Shown here one piece after another: positions 24,886 through 33,412 of a stretch of 64,000 nt of DNA (its first letter is position 1; every line of letters starts with the position of its first letter). The notes under the pieces were generated by a model. The model was not told the DNA's origin and made no database searches. It saw only the letters and a program-made list of their open reading frames with translations. Where the stretch lies: the NCBI GenBank assembly GCA_018222605.1, contig JAAEZZ010000004.1, positions 186,001 through 250,000 on the forward strand, in the 5' to 3' direction. The position numbers and the translations under genes were made by a program. The stretch is from Alphaproteobacteria bacterium. GTDB taxonomy: Bacteria > Pseudomonadota > Alphaproteobacteria > Caulobacterales > Hyphomonadaceae.

Positions 24886-25437
24886 TCAGCTTTCTTCAGC
24901 GATTTTTTCGTGCAGCCACGCAGCATGGCGCGGGGCTTTCTTGGTCTGGCTCCACTCTTCGATCATCGGGTCTGCGACATCTTTCAGCTGTGCCATCTGT
25001 TCCGGCGTGCCAATGTCTGCGGCCAGTTCGATGCGATGGCCATTGGGATCAAAGAAGTAGATCGACTTGAAGATGCCGTGATGCGTGGGCCCGAGCACAT
25101 CGAGCCCCATGTCCTCAAGATGAGTCTTGGTCGCCAGCAGCTCATCCAGCGAGCCGACACGGAACGCGATATGCTGCACCCATTGCGGTGTGTTCCGGTC
25201 ACGGTCCATATCCGGCTGGGTCGGCAGTTCGAAGAAGGCCAGCACATTGCCATTTCCTGCATCCAGGAAAACATGCATGTACGGATCATGCTCTCCGGTA
25301 GAGGGCACATTGTCCTCCGCGATGGCGAGCTGGAAATCCATGCCCAGCACATCGCGATAGAACTGAACCGTCTCCTTCGCATCCTTGCAGCGATAGGCAA
25401 CGTGGTGAATGCCTTTCAGCGGGGCTGGGGCCGTCAT
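24886..25437 (-). CDS. VOC (glyoxalase/dioxygenase fold) protein in tyrosine operon
   Basis: A 183-aa vicinal-oxygen-chelate protein with two beta-alpha-beta-beta-beta modules. The first begins LKGIHHVAYRCKDAKETVQF (about 7-26, candidate metal His), and the second starts WVQHIAFRVGSLDELL (about 86-101, His) and ends YFFDPNGHRIELAAD (about 127-141, Glu ligand). The metal-ligand pattern (His, His, Glu) is intact, so it is probably an active metalloenzyme. Position between hpd and the hydrolase suggests a step in aromatic catabolism. The expected homogentisate dioxygenase and maleylacetoacetate isomerase are not in the window. Its ATG overlaps the hpd stop (TAATG). Confidence 0.8.
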   Translation of the reverse strand: MTAPAPLKGIHHVAYRCKDAKETVQFYRDVLGMDFQLAIAEDNVPSTGEHDPYMHVFLDAGNGNVLAFFELPTQPDMDRDRNTPQWVQHIAFRVGSLDELLATKTHLEDMGLDVLGPTHHGIFKSIYFFDPNGHRIELAADIGTPEQMAQLKDVADPMIEEWSQTKKAPRHAAWLHEKIAEES

Positions 25438-26528
25438 TACGCGTCCTCCGATACCTTGAGTGCTCCGCGCTTGATTTGGTCACGTTCCATGCTTTCGAAC
25501 AAGGCCTTGAAATTGCCCTCGCCGAAGCCTTGGCGATAATCACCCACGCGCTGGATGAATTCGAAGAAGACCGGGCCAATCTGCGTTTCGGCAAAGATCT
25601 GCAACAGAAGGCGGGCATCACCCTCTTCCGTGGTGCCGTCCAGCAGGATACCGCGCTCTTTCAGGGCGGCCACATCGCGGCCGTGGCCCGGCAGGCGCTC
25701 TTCCAGCATCTCGTAATAGGTGTCCGGCGGCGGCGTCATGAACGGCACGCCCATCTCTTTCAGCTTGTCCCAGGCCGCGACCAGGTCATCACAGATCAGC
25801 GCGATGTGCTGGATGCCTTCGCCGTTGAATTCGCGCAGGAATTCCTCGATCTGGCCCTTGCCGCCCTCGCCTTCTTCATTCAGCGGAATGCGGATCTTGC
25901 CGTCCGGCGCCGTCAGCGCCTTGGAGGTCAGGCCGGTATATTCACCCTTAATGTCGAAATAGCGGATTTCGCGGAAATTGAAGAGCTTCTCGTAGAAGTC
26001 CGCCCAATACTTCATGCGGCCGCCATAGACATTGTGCGTCAGATGGTCGACCAGTTGGAATCCGGCCCCTTCCGGATTGCGGTCAACGCCCGGCAGGTAT
26101 TCAAAGTCGATGTCATAAATATCCAGATCGTCGCCATAGCGGTCGATCAGATAGATGATCGAATTGCCGATGCCACGAATGCCGGGAATGTGCAGTTCGC
26201 TGGGGCCCGTATTCACATGCACAGGCTCGCCGCCCTGCTCCAGCAAATGCTCATAGGCTTGGCGGGCATCACGCACGCGGAAGCCCATACCGCAGGCTGC
26301 CGGGCCATGCTCGCGCGCAAAATACCATGCGGCGGATTTCGGCTCGTAATTGGTGATGAAATTGATCCCGCCCTGACGCCACAGTTCGACATCCTTGGTG
26401 CGGTGACGGGCGACCCTGGTGAAGCCGATGGTTTCAAACACTTTTTCCAGATGCCCTTTTTCAGGGGCGGAAAACTCAATGAATTCGAAGCCATCAAGGC
26501 CGGCTGGGTTCTCGAAAAGGTCTGCCAT
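25437..26528 (-). CDS. hpd: 4-hydroxyphenylpyruvate dioxygenase
   Basis: Fe(II) enzyme that converts 4-hydroxyphenylpyruvate to homogentisate in tyrosine degradation. The 363-aa protein has the N-terminal VOC domain ([19 protein letters not shown] start, [20 protein letters not shown]) and the C-terminal catalytic domain. That domain has the first iron His in [16 protein letters not shown] (about 167), the second in [11 protein letters not shown] (about 247), the iron Glu in [12 protein letters not shown] (about 325) and [18 protein letters not shown] at the C-terminal helix. AGGAG precedes the ATG at 26528. It is the first gene of a six-gene operon and is divergent from a MarR gene, with a palindrome in its promoter. 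Confidence 0.96.
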   Translation of the reverse strand: MADLFENPAGLDGFEFIEFSAPEKGHLEKVFETIGFTRVARHRTKDVELWRQGGINFITNYEPKSAAWYFAREHGPAACGMGFRVRDARQAYEHLLEQGGEPVHVNTGPSELHIPGIRGIGNSIIYLIDRYGDDLDIYDIDFEYLPGVDRNPEGAGFQLVDHLTHNVYGGRMKYWADFYEKLFNFREIRYFDIKGEYTGLTSKALTAPDGKIRIPLNEEGEGGKGQIEEFLREFNGEGIQHIALICDDLVAAWDKLKEMGVPFMTPPPDTYYEMLEERLPGHGRDVAALKERGILLDGTTEEGDARLLLQIFAETQIGPVFFEFIQRVGDYRQGFGEGNFKALFESMERDQIKRGALKVSEDA

Positions 26529-26564
26529 GGCGCACTCCTGACAAGATTTGAGGTTGGGTTGCTC

Positions 26565-26593
26565 TATTAGTTTCATATGTAACTAATTGACAA
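26565..26593 (-). promoter_or_regulatory. hpd promoter with MarR-type operator
   Basis: On the minus strand TTGTCA (26593-26588) and CTAATA (26570-26565) are spaced by 17 bases, a good sigma-70 promoter for hpd. Almost filling that spacer is a near-perfect palindrome: ATTAGTT (26566-26572), an 8-base centre containing CATATG, and AACTAAT (26581-26587). A repressor bound here would block RNA polymerase. The divergent MarR gene starts 36 bases beyond, so autoregulation and control of the tyrosine operon are both likely. Confidence 0.75.
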
Positions 26594-26623
26594 GCAGACT
26601 TCAAGCCTGAAACAAGCGGACAC

Positions 26624-27091
26624 ATGTCAGATGAAGTGAAAAAGAACCGGCTCCGCCTTCGCGAATTCCTGCCTTACAGGTTGTCCGTCCTGTCCAACAC
26701 GGTGTCGCGGGGCATCGCGAATCTGTATGATCGGGAGTTCGGCCTGACGATCTGGCAATGGCGCGTCATGGCCGTCACAGGTGATACGCCCGGCATCAGC
26801 GCCACGGATATTGGGCAGCGAACCGCCATGGACAAGGTTGCCGTCAGCCGCGCCGTCGCGGGTCTGATCGAACTGGGCTATCTGGAGCGCAAGACATCCG
26901 AATCTGACGGTCGTCGGTCGCAGCTTTTCCTTACCCCTGCAGGCCAGGACATTTACGAGATGATCGTGCCCATTGCTCTGGAAGCCGAACGCAAGCTGAT
27001 GGCCCCCCTGACCAGCGAGGAACAGGCCGAGCTTTCCCGCCTGATGCAAAAGCTGGCGGGCAGCGCTTCTCCGGAACGGCCGCTCTGGTAG
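26624..27091 (+). CDS. MarR-family regulator of the tyrosine operon (inferred)
   Basis: A 155-aa MarR-type winged-helix protein: LTIWQWRVMAVTGDTPGISATDI, AMDKVAVSRAVAGLIELGYL (recognition helix) and the wing ERKTSESDGRRSQLFLT; dimerisation helices at both ends (VLSNTVSRGIANLYDREF; EAERKLMAPLTSEEQAELSRL). It is divergent from hpd with a palindromic site in the shared 95-base region, so it probably represses the operon and responds to an aromatic intermediate such as 4-hydroxyphenylpyruvate or homogentisate. The effector is inference. Only 3 bases separate its stop from that of the convergent SLC13 gene. Confidence 0.88.
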   Translation: MSDEVKKNRLRLREFLPYRLSVLSNTVSRGIANLYDREFGLTIWQWRVMAVTGDTPGISATDIGQRTAMDKVAVSRAVAGLIELGYLERKTSESDGRRSQLFLTPAGQDIYEMIVPIALEAERKLMAPLTSEEQAELSRLMQKLAGSASPERPLW

Positions 27092-27094
27092 GCC

Positions 27095-28909
27095 TCAGCC
27101 AAGCGGCCAGAACATCGGAATGATGATCATGGACGCCGCGAACATGACAAGGTTGAGCGGCACACCGATCTTCAGGAAGTCAGAGAATTTATAGCCGCCC
27201 GCGCTGTAGACCAGCGTATTGGTCTGATAGCCGATAGGTGTGGCGAAACTGGCGCTCGCCGCAAACATCACGGCCACCACGAAAGGGCGCGGGTCGATCC
27301 CCAGCTGTGTCGCAAGGCCCACGGCGATGGGCGTCAGCAGGATGGCCGCCGCATTATTGCTCATGATCTCTGTCAGGAAGGATGTGACGAGATAGAGCAC
27401 CGCCAGAACGGCCAGCGGGCCAAAGCCTTCGGTCAGCCCGGCCAGATGGCCCACAACCAGCTCCGCCGCGCCGGATGTGTTCATCGCCTGCCCCAGGGCC
27501 AGCATGCCGAAGATCAGCATCAGGATGTCCCAGCGGATGGAGCGATAGGCCTCCTGATGGTCCAGGCACCCCAGCGCCACAACAGCGGTCGCAGCAATAA
27601 TCGCCAGGGCCGCAATCGGGAGGACACCCAGCGCGGCAATGCTCATCACGGCCAGCACGGCAATGATGGCAATCGGTGCCTTGCCCCGGCGAATGGCCCG
27701 TTCGGTCGTCTCGGTAAGATTGTTCAGAACGCCATCATCGAACAATTGGCGCATACCGCGTGCCGGGCCCTCAAGCAGAACCGTGTCGCCGACATCGAAA
27801 TGGATCTTGTCCGTATCGGTAATATTCTCCCCGCGGCGATGGATGGCCAGCACATAGACACCATACAGCCGAGCGAGGCCAAGCCCCCCGAGAGGCCGTC
27901 CGATCATACGCGAGTGCGGGCCGATCACACCTTCCATGATGACTGTCTCACTGGTCTGGATCGGCTCAAAGGCCGGGCGTACATCACTCGCGGCAGAGCC
28001 AATGGCGACATGGCCCGTCTCCTTCAGCGTCAGCATTTCCGCGACCGGAGACCTCAGCACGATCCGGTCCCCTGCCCTCAGCACGACCTGCCCCAGCTCC
28101 GCCCGAAGCGACAGGCCGTCCCGAAACACGTCGATCACCTTGAACCCCTTTTCAGGCTTGAAACCTGTCTCGGCAATCGTTCGCCCGATCAGGACAGATT
28201 CGATAGGGATCAGGATCTGCGCAATGAAGCGCCGCTGCTTCGCATTGGGCAGCAAATCCACCAACGTCTCCCGGCTGGGCAGCAGGAATGGGCTGGTGAT
28301 TGCCAGATAGGTGGCGCCAACCATGGCAAGCAGAATTCCCGCGCCGGTGATTTCGAAAACACCGAAGGCCTTGAGCCCCAGATCCTGCGCGACACCATCA
28401 ACCAGAATATTTGTGGACGTACCAATCAACGTCGTCGTACCGCCAAATATGGAGGCAAAGGACAAGGGGATCAAAAGTCGTGATGCCGCCATACCGAGGG
28501 TCCGCGACAGCTGGATCACGACGGGGATGAGAACCACGACAATCGGCGTGTTGTTCATGAAGGCGGACATGACCATCACGCCCAGCATCATCGCCAGCAG
28601 CGCCAGCAAGGGAGATTTCCCGGCCACGCCGCGCGACACCATCCGACCGGCCACATCAATGACACCGGTCCGCTCCAAAGCCGCCGACAGGACAAACATG
28701 GCCGCAATCGTGATCGGCGCCGAATTGGAAAAGACAGACAGGGTTTCCGGAACCGAGAGAATGCCGGTCAACAGCAAGACGCCCATGGCTAGCAGGGCGA
28801 CTACGTCCGCCGGCAAGGTTTCCCGAATGAATCCGAAGAACACAATCGCCACCAGCGAAAGAACAATCGTGATCTCTACACCTGGCAGGGCCAGAAAATC
28901 GGCAAGCAT
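27095..28909 (-). CDS. SLC13-family permease with RCK_C domains
   Basis: A 604-aa transporter of the DASS/SLC13 type (dicarboxylate, sulfate or other anions). The first six or so helices include the signature SAFMNNTPIVVVLIPVV (about 134-150) and FGGTTTLIGTSTNILV (about 172-187). A central soluble part (about 225-390) holds two TrkA-C/RCK_C domains, seen as IPIESVLIGRTIAETGF, GDRIVLRSPVAEM and GDTVLLEGPARGM. Second-half helices include the repeat signature SNNAAAILLTPIAV and PIGYQTNTLVYSAGGY. The ATG at 28909 has GGAG 9 bases upstream; the frame opens earlier at a TTG (28969) that I do not favour. Substrate cannot be predicted. Confidence 0.9.
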   Translation of the reverse strand: MLADFLALPGVEITIVLSLVAIVFFGFIRETLPADVVALLAMGVLLLTGILSVPETLSVFSNSAPITIAAMFVLSAALERTGVIDVAGRMVSRGVAGKSPLLALLAMMLGVMVMSAFMNNTPIVVVLIPVVIQLSRTLGMAASRLLIPLSFASIFGGTTTLIGTSTNILVDGVAQDLGLKAFGVFEITGAGILLAMVGATYLAITSPFLLPSRETLVDLLPNAKQRRFIAQILIPIESVLIGRTIAETGFKPEKGFKVIDVFRDGLSLRAELGQVVLRAGDRIVLRSPVAEMLTLKETGHVAIGSAASDVRPAFEPIQTSETVIMEGVIGPHSRMIGRPLGGLGLARLYGVYVLAIHRRGENITDTDKIHFDVGDTVLLEGPARGMRQLFDDGVLNNLTETTERAIRRGKAPIAIIAVLAVMSIAALGVLPIAALAIIAATAVVALGCLDHQEAYRSIRWDILMLIFGMLALGQAMNTSGAAELVVGHLAGLTEGFGPLAVLAVLYLVTSFLTEIMSNNAAAILLTPIAVGLATQLGIDPRPFVVAVMFAASASFATPIGYQTNTLVYSAGGYKFSDFLKIGVPLNLVMFAASMIIIPMFWPLG

Positions 28910-28996
28910 ATAGCCAGGCTCCACTTCATCAGACCGGGGATCATATCCAGTCTGTTTGAAGGGCACCAATCAGCTTTTCTAAAGGCAGAAAGCGTG

Positions 28997-29983
28997 TCAG
29001 CCCGTCCTGCGCCGACGCACTTTGAGAGAACGCTCCACAAAGGCGTCTTCTTCCAGCGTGAACCGTTCAACCAGCCGCGCTAGGAAGGCCGACAGCTGGT
29101 CGCGCACTTCATAGGGCGCTTCCATGGGCAGGAAGTGTGTCGTGCCCCTCACTGCTTTCATCATCATCGCCGGATAGGCCATGATCAAACGCGCCCGCAC
29201 CTTGTCGCTGATGACCGAATTGCGTGTAGGCCGCAGTATGGTCATCGGGATTTTATGTTTCTTCACGCGGCGCAGCGCGCTCCAGGGACGATTGCGCTGA
29301 GCGGCAAAAGTGGCCGCTTCCCATTTCGGATCGCACAGCAAACGCCAGGTCTGCTCGTCACTGTCGGCAGGTTTCTCATCCGTGCGCTCCAGTCCATCCA
29401 GCAGGTAATCCGCCAGGAAGGGCTCCCGCCACGTCTCGAACGCGCCGCGGCCAGTATAAGATTCCAGCGCCTCACGAAAAGAGCCAAACTCTGCCCGCCG
29501 CTTCTTCGCCCGGCGCGACATGTGATTACCGCGCATGGACAACAGGAAGGAGACCGGCGCCAGCACATGCTGCCAGAAATAGACATCCTTCGCCATGATG
29601 ACCGGGTCGACCAGCACGAGCCCTTTCACTAGGTCCGGGCGCTTGCCGGCCACCATCAGGGCCACACAGCCGCCCATGGAATGCCCGCCAAGGATCACAC
29701 CATGCGGCGCTTCCTTTTCCAGCCATTCGATCACATCGTCACGGTGACGCTTCCAGGATTTCATCCGGCTCGGTTTGGCTGGCAGAGTGGAGCGGCCATG
29801 GCCGCGCATATCCAGCGCTGCCACACGCTGGCGCAGGCCAAGAGGTGCCAGCAGGGACTGATAGGTCATGCCGTTAAAGCCGGTGGCGTGCAGCCAGACC
29901 GCACTGAAGGGTTTGATGGGATCACCAAATTCAATGCCGGCCATTTCGCCGCCCGTTGTGGATTCGTGCCGAAAACGCCGCAT
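28997..29983 (-). CDS. Alpha/beta hydrolase
   Basis: A 328-aa alpha/beta-hydrolase-fold protein. Motifs: the oxyanion region VWLHATGFNGMTYQSLLAPL (about 29-48, HATGF in place of HGxPG), DMRGHGRS (about 58-65), the nucleophile elbow GGHSMGG (Ser at about 100), and the catalytic His in GTTHFLPMEAP (about 284). A lid-like insertion at about 145-225 is rich in Arg/Lys. No signal peptide. The start overlaps the stop of the DUF4197 gene (TGATG), so the two are co-translated; an internal Met at residue 14 is the alternative. Substrate unknown, an esterase or lipase being the default assumption. Confidence 0.85.
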   Translation of the reverse strand: MRRFRHESTTGGEMAGIEFGDPIKPFSAVWLHATGFNGMTYQSLLAPLGLRQRVAALDMRGHGRSTLPAKPSRMKSWKRHRDDVIEWLEKEAPHGVILGGHSMGGCVALMVAGKRPDLVKGLVLVDPVIMAKDVYFWQHVLAPVSFLLSMRGNHMSRRAKKRRAEFGSFREALESYTGRGAFETWREPFLADYLLDGLERTDEKPADSDEQTWRLLCDPKWEAATFAAQRNRPWSALRRVKKHKIPMTILRPTRNSVISDKVRARLIMAYPAMMMKAVRGTTHFLPMEAPYEVRDQLSAFLARLVERFTLEEDAFVERSLKVRRRRTG

Positions 29984-30720
29984 CAGCTATTAGCCCCGAA
30001 AACACGGCGCAGCAGGTCAGTCGTTCTGGCAAGCGGATTCTCGCGAATCTTCTTCTCCTCCTGCGCCACATAATAAAACATGCCGTCGAGCCCCAGAGTT
30101 ACAGCATGATCGGTCAGCTCCCCCTGAAGGGATGAGGTGACACCTCCCACACCATAATTCGAGGCCACCTGTTCAAGTGACGTGAAAGCGCCTGCTTCTG
30201 CAAGGGACGTTCTCACATAAGGTGTAAACGCCGCACGCAATTGCGCCTCTGTCTTGGCGCGGAGATAGTCTGTCGCGGCGGTGTCCCCGCCTTTCAATAT
30301 CTGCACGGCGTCCTGAATGGTCATCTGACGTATGGCGCCCAGGATCAGCGCCTTGCCTTCCGGCACAGCCGCCTCGGCAGCCCGGTTCATGCGCAACTCC
30401 AGATCGTCGAGCGGCCCACTCGCACCGATCCTTGCGAGAGAGGACTGAACTTCGCGATAGGTTTTGGGCAGCGGGATACGCACTTTCGGATCACCAAAAT
30501 AGCCATTCGTCCGTCCCAATTGCTGGGCCACCTGATTGGTCCCGACCGTCAGCGCCTCACGCAGTCCGGCATCGATTTCCGCCTGGGTGAGCGCCCCCTG
30601 ACTTGAAGGCCGGCCCAGCACATCGCCCAGAACGCGTCCAAAATCTCCCGTACTGCCAGTGGTCGCGCACCCTGCTGGCATCATAGCCAGACAGGCCGCG
30701 ACGAGAATGACACGCTTCAT
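29983..30720 (-). CDS. DUF4197 lipoprotein
   Basis: A 245-aa exported protein with a lipoprotein signal (MKRVILVAACLAMMPAGC; lipobox PAGC) and a DUF4197 domain covering nearly all the rest: LTQAEIDAGLREALTVGTNQ (about 44-63), GYFGDPKVRIPLP, a helical core, and the end GLDGMFYYVAQEEKKIRENPLARTTDLLRRVFG. The domain is widespread in proteobacteria with no established role. GGGAGG lies 6 bases before the ATG at 30720; the frame further upstream to 30804 is unsupported. It is translationally coupled to the hydrolase gene that follows. Confidence 0.85.
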   Translation of the reverse strand: MKRVILVAACLAMMPAGCATTGSTGDFGRVLGDVLGRPSSQGALTQAEIDAGLREALTVGTNQVAQQLGRTNGYFGDPKVRIPLPKTYREVQSSLARIGASGPLDDLELRMNRAAEAAVPEGKALILGAIRQMTIQDAVQILKGGDTAATDYLRAKTEAQLRAAFTPYVRTSLAEAGAFTSLEQVASNYGVGGVTSSLQGELTDHAVTLGLDGMFYYVAQEEKKIRENPLARTTDLLRRVFGANS

Positions 30721-30851
30721 GACCAACCTCCCGGAACCGCCGTGAATACGGCGAGTCAGATGACCGTACTCGACGGCGCCCCCCTTTTGAAGCCACCTCG
30801 GCATACAATGTGCATCGCAATAAACCTTACGATCTTGTCACAAGAATCCCA

Positions 30852-30894
30852 TTGACCACGCCTGTAGTCATGTGTATCGACTACACATGTAGTC
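30852..30894 (+). promoter_or_regulatory. BlaI-type promoter/operator
   Basis: TTGACC (30852-30857), a 17-base spacer and TATCGA (30875-30880) form a plausible promoter. Directly overlapping its downstream edge is GACTACACATGTAGTC (30879-30894), which contains the perfect BlaI/MecI/CopY operator TACA-CA-TGTA (30882-30891). Extra TGTA half-sites lie at 30863-30866 and 30873-30876. This arrangement predicts tight autoregulation of the BlaI/M56 operon. Confidence 0.85.
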
Positions 30895-30913
30895 CAGAGA
30901 GGGGATCTACACG

Positions 30914-31276
30914 ATGAAAATATCTGCTGCTGAACTCGATGTGATGAGTGTGCTGTGGGAGAAGCCTGGTCTGGCGGCCACGGATGTCCACGACGCCCTC
31001 GGAGACGAGAAAGACTGGACCAGCCGGACGGTGAAAACCCTGCTGGCCCGTCTTGTTGAGAAAGGCGCCTTGCGCACCAAAGAGGATGGCCGACGCTACC
31101 TTTATTACCCGCTCATTGAAGAGGGATCTTACAAGGCCAGCGCCGCACGCCAGTTTGTTGACCGGGTCTTCTCCGGCCGGGCTGCGCCGCTTGTCGCGCA
31201 TCTTGCAGATACAAATGGCCTGACCGCCGATGACATTGCCGAACTTGAAAAGCTTCTGGGGGAGTTGAGGAAATGA
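30914..31276 (+). CDS. blaI: BlaI/MecI/CopY-family repressor
   Basis: A 120-aa repressor. The winged helix is seen in ISAAELDVMSVLWEKPGL (3-20), ATDVHDALGDEKDWTSRTVK (about 22-41) and TLLARLVEKGALRTKEDGRRYLYYPL (about 42-67); the C-terminal helices (SAARQFVDRVFSG, LTADDIAELEKLLGELRK) mediate dimerisation. BlaI proteins are cleaved after a signal from a BlaR1-type membrane protease; here that protein is encoded next with an ATGA overlap. A perfect operator lies in the promoter. No beta-lactamase or penicillin-binding target gene is adjacent, so the true regulon lies elsewhere or is different. Confidence 0.92.
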   Translation: MKISAAELDVMSVLWEKPGLAATDVHDALGDEKDWTSRTVKTLLARLVEKGALRTKEDGRRYLYYPLIEEGSYKASAARQFVDRVFSGRAAPLVAHLADTNGLTADDIAELEKLLGELRK

Positions 31277-33258
31277 TCACCGCACTGAACACCTTCGACA
31301 CGGCCTATGCCATCCAGACAGTCATCGCCGTATCTGTGCTCTTCGCGCTGGTTCTTGCCAGCCGGCAGTTCATCGCGCGTCAGTTCGGAGCGAGTGTCGC
31401 CTACGCCTTGTGGGCCATTCCCGTCATCCGGCTGATCCTGCCCCCCATCTCATCCCCAGTGTCTTTGCCGGGTCTTCAGGGGATCTCTCCTGCGTCCAGC
31501 CCGGCAATGACGGGAACACCTGGTGACGCCCCCGCCATTGTTCATTCACCTGAGCCCAATGGCATTACCTTCCAGGTGGTCCCGGCCCCACCAGTCCCAG
31601 AGACCATGTCAACAAGCGTGGTGGTCCATTCAACAGACAGCGGATCAATCGGCCTTGCCGATTTGATGGGCTTCCTGTCGGATGGTGCCTTCTGGACCTT
31701 TGTCCTAGCTCTATGGGCTGGTGGGGCTATCTATATGATGACCCGCAGCTGGCTTGCTCATCACAGCTTCATGCAGACGCTGCGCCGCGAAGAACAACCA
31801 GCTTCTCCTGCCCTGCAGGCCCTGGCAGAGGATGTCGCCCGTCAGGTGGGCCTGAAGCGGATGCCGCAAATTGCGACCAGCTTCATTTCTTCCGGTCCAC
31901 TGGTGTCCGGCCTGCTGCGCCCGACCGTTCTGCTGCCCGCCTGGTTCGAACAGGACTATACCCTCGTCCAGCAACGCGCTGCCCTGGCGCACGAGCTGAC
32001 CCACGTCAAACGCGCGGATCTGTGGGCCCTTCAGGTGTCGGAAATTGTTGTTGCCTGCCTGTGGTTCAATCCGCTTGCCTACTATGCCCGGCGTGCCTTC
32101 CGCACAGACCAGGAAGCCGCTTGCGACAGCGACGTGCTGAATTCGGGCGCCGCAACACCCCACGCCTACGGACAAACCCTTCTCAAGGCCGTGCAGATCA
32201 CATTGCCTGAACGTCTAACTGCAGCAGCCAGCCTGCCCCTGACCCACGCTTTGAAAGAAAGAATGATCAGAATGACCAATCCAACTCCGTCCCGCTCCCG
32301 CCGCCTGATGGGCGCCGGCCTGGCTGGCATCCTTGGAAGCGCCGCGCTTGTAGTTACGGCCTGTACGACAGCAACCGCCGAAGAAAAAACGGCAGAACTG
32401 GCAGGAGAGAGCACATCCGAAAGCCTGATGCTGGAATCCGGAACGGTCTATATCAACGGCGAGAAGGTCGAAGACCGCCAGGTCGTTCTCCTACGGGACC
32501 CAATGGACGGCCACGGCCTGCCCCCGGGCCTTGATGAAGAGATCAAGACTCTGACGCTGAAGATTGATGCAGAGACTGCTCAATTGGACGAACTGCTCGC
32601 CGACATGCCCGAAATGGAGTTTGACTTTGAAGGCTTTGATGAAGAGCTGAACCAGAAGATGGAGTTTGCCTTCAACTTCACTGAAGAAAACATGCCGAAG
32701 ACGGATGAAGAGTGGGAAGCATGGGCCAAGCGCATCGAGGAACAGGCCCGGGAATGGGAAGTGCGCGCTGAAGCCATGTCCGCCCAGGCCGAAGCGGTCG
32801 CTGCCCGCGCCGAAGAAAAAACTCAGGTCTGGGTGGCGCGCATGGAACCCCGGATTAAAGAAATCGAAGCCCGCATCCAGGCCCATGCCGCTGAACTGGA
32901 GACGCGCATCGACACCGAATATAGCGATAAGCTGAGCGCCAGTGTCGAAGGCACACACCTTGCCCTGACGGACCTTATCGAGGAATGCAAGGATGCCAAA
33001 CTTTCAGACGGCGAAACCCGCATCATGGAAAAAGTGGGCGGCAAGGCGCATGACGGCAAACCGGTCAAGGTGAAGATCGCCTGCGTCAAAGGTGGCCCCG
33101 AGGCACTCAAAGCCAGCAGCACGCTGAACGCAGTGATGTCCAACCCGAAGCTGGATGAAAAAGAGAAGGAAACCTTCCGCAAGAAAGCCGAGAGCAAAAG
33201 CAAGTCCAAATGGGAAATAACAACCAGCCACTCTTCTACCAGCAAAACGGAAGACTGA
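31273..33258 (+). CDS. M56-family membrane metallopeptidase (BlaR1-like sensor) with acidic coiled-coil domain
   Basis: A 661-aa membrane protein. The N-terminal half has hydrophobic helices (about 12-35, 40-60, 138-158), a cytosolic zinc protease with AHELTHVKR (about 239-247) and NPLAYYARRAFRTDQEAACDSDVL, the M56 signature, and another helix near 346-364. BlaR1 normally ends in a penicillin-binding sensor; here that is replaced by a ~300-residue, highly charged region (about 365-661). It contains a coiled-coil stretch rich in Glu/Ala (about 470-565) and a KSKSKWE-rich tail, presumed periplasmic. It would sense an unknown envelope signal and trigger BlaI cleavage. The start overlaps the blaI stop. 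Confidence 0.85.
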   Translation: MITALNTFDTAYAIQTVIAVSVLFALVLASRQFIARQFGASVAYALWAIPVIRLILPPISSPVSLPGLQGISPASSPAMTGTPGDAPAIVHSPEPNGITFQVVPAPPVPETMSTSVVVHSTDSGSIGLADLMGFLSDGAFWTFVLALWAGGAIYMMTRSWLAHHSFMQTLRREEQPASPALQALAEDVARQVGLKRMPQIATSFISSGPLVSGLLRPTVLLPAWFEQDYTLVQQRAALAHELTHVKRADLWALQVSEIVVACLWFNPLAYYARRAFRTDQEAACDSDVLNSGAATPHAYGQTLLKAVQITLPERLTAAASLPLTHALKERMIRMTNPTPSRSRRLMGAGLAGILGSAALVVTACTTATAEEKTAELAGESTSESLMLESGTVYINGEKVEDRQVVLLRDPMDGHGLPPGLDEEIKTLTLKIDAETAQLDELLADMPEMEFDFEGFDEELNQKMEFAFNFTEENMPKTDEEWEAWAKRIEEQAREWEVRAEAMSAQAEAVAARAEEKTQVWVARMEPRIKEIEARIQAHAAELETRIDTEYSDKLSASVEGTHLALTDLIEECKDAKLSDGETRIMEKVGGKAHDGKPVKVKIACVKGGPEALKASSTLNAVMSNPKLDEKEKETFRKKAESKSKSKWEITTSHSSTSKTED

Positions 33259-33297
33259 TCCCCCATCGGGTGTTGCACGGAACGCCCGTTGGATGTC

Positions 33298-33331
33298 GGC
33301 CCCGGCGCAGAAAATGCGCCGGGGCCTTTTT
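33298..33331 (+). terminator. Terminator after the BlaI/M56 operon
   Basis: GGCCCCGGCGCA (33298-33309) pairs perfectly with TGCGCCGGGGCC (33315-33326) across a 5-base loop and is followed by five T (33327-33331). It separates the regulator pair from the lipoprotein gene downstream. Confidence 0.95.
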
Positions 33332-33412
33332 CATGCGATTGTACAGGAATGCTTTGCGCCTGCACCGCGCCCCGCTAGGGTGGAGCGGTCTGGTTCAGCC
33401 TGGAGATACCGC

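Noticed and set aside
30832-30844. CTTGTCACAAG dyad as a second BlaI site
   Set aside because: It lacks the TACA/TGTA half-sites and is too far upstream of the predicted promoter.
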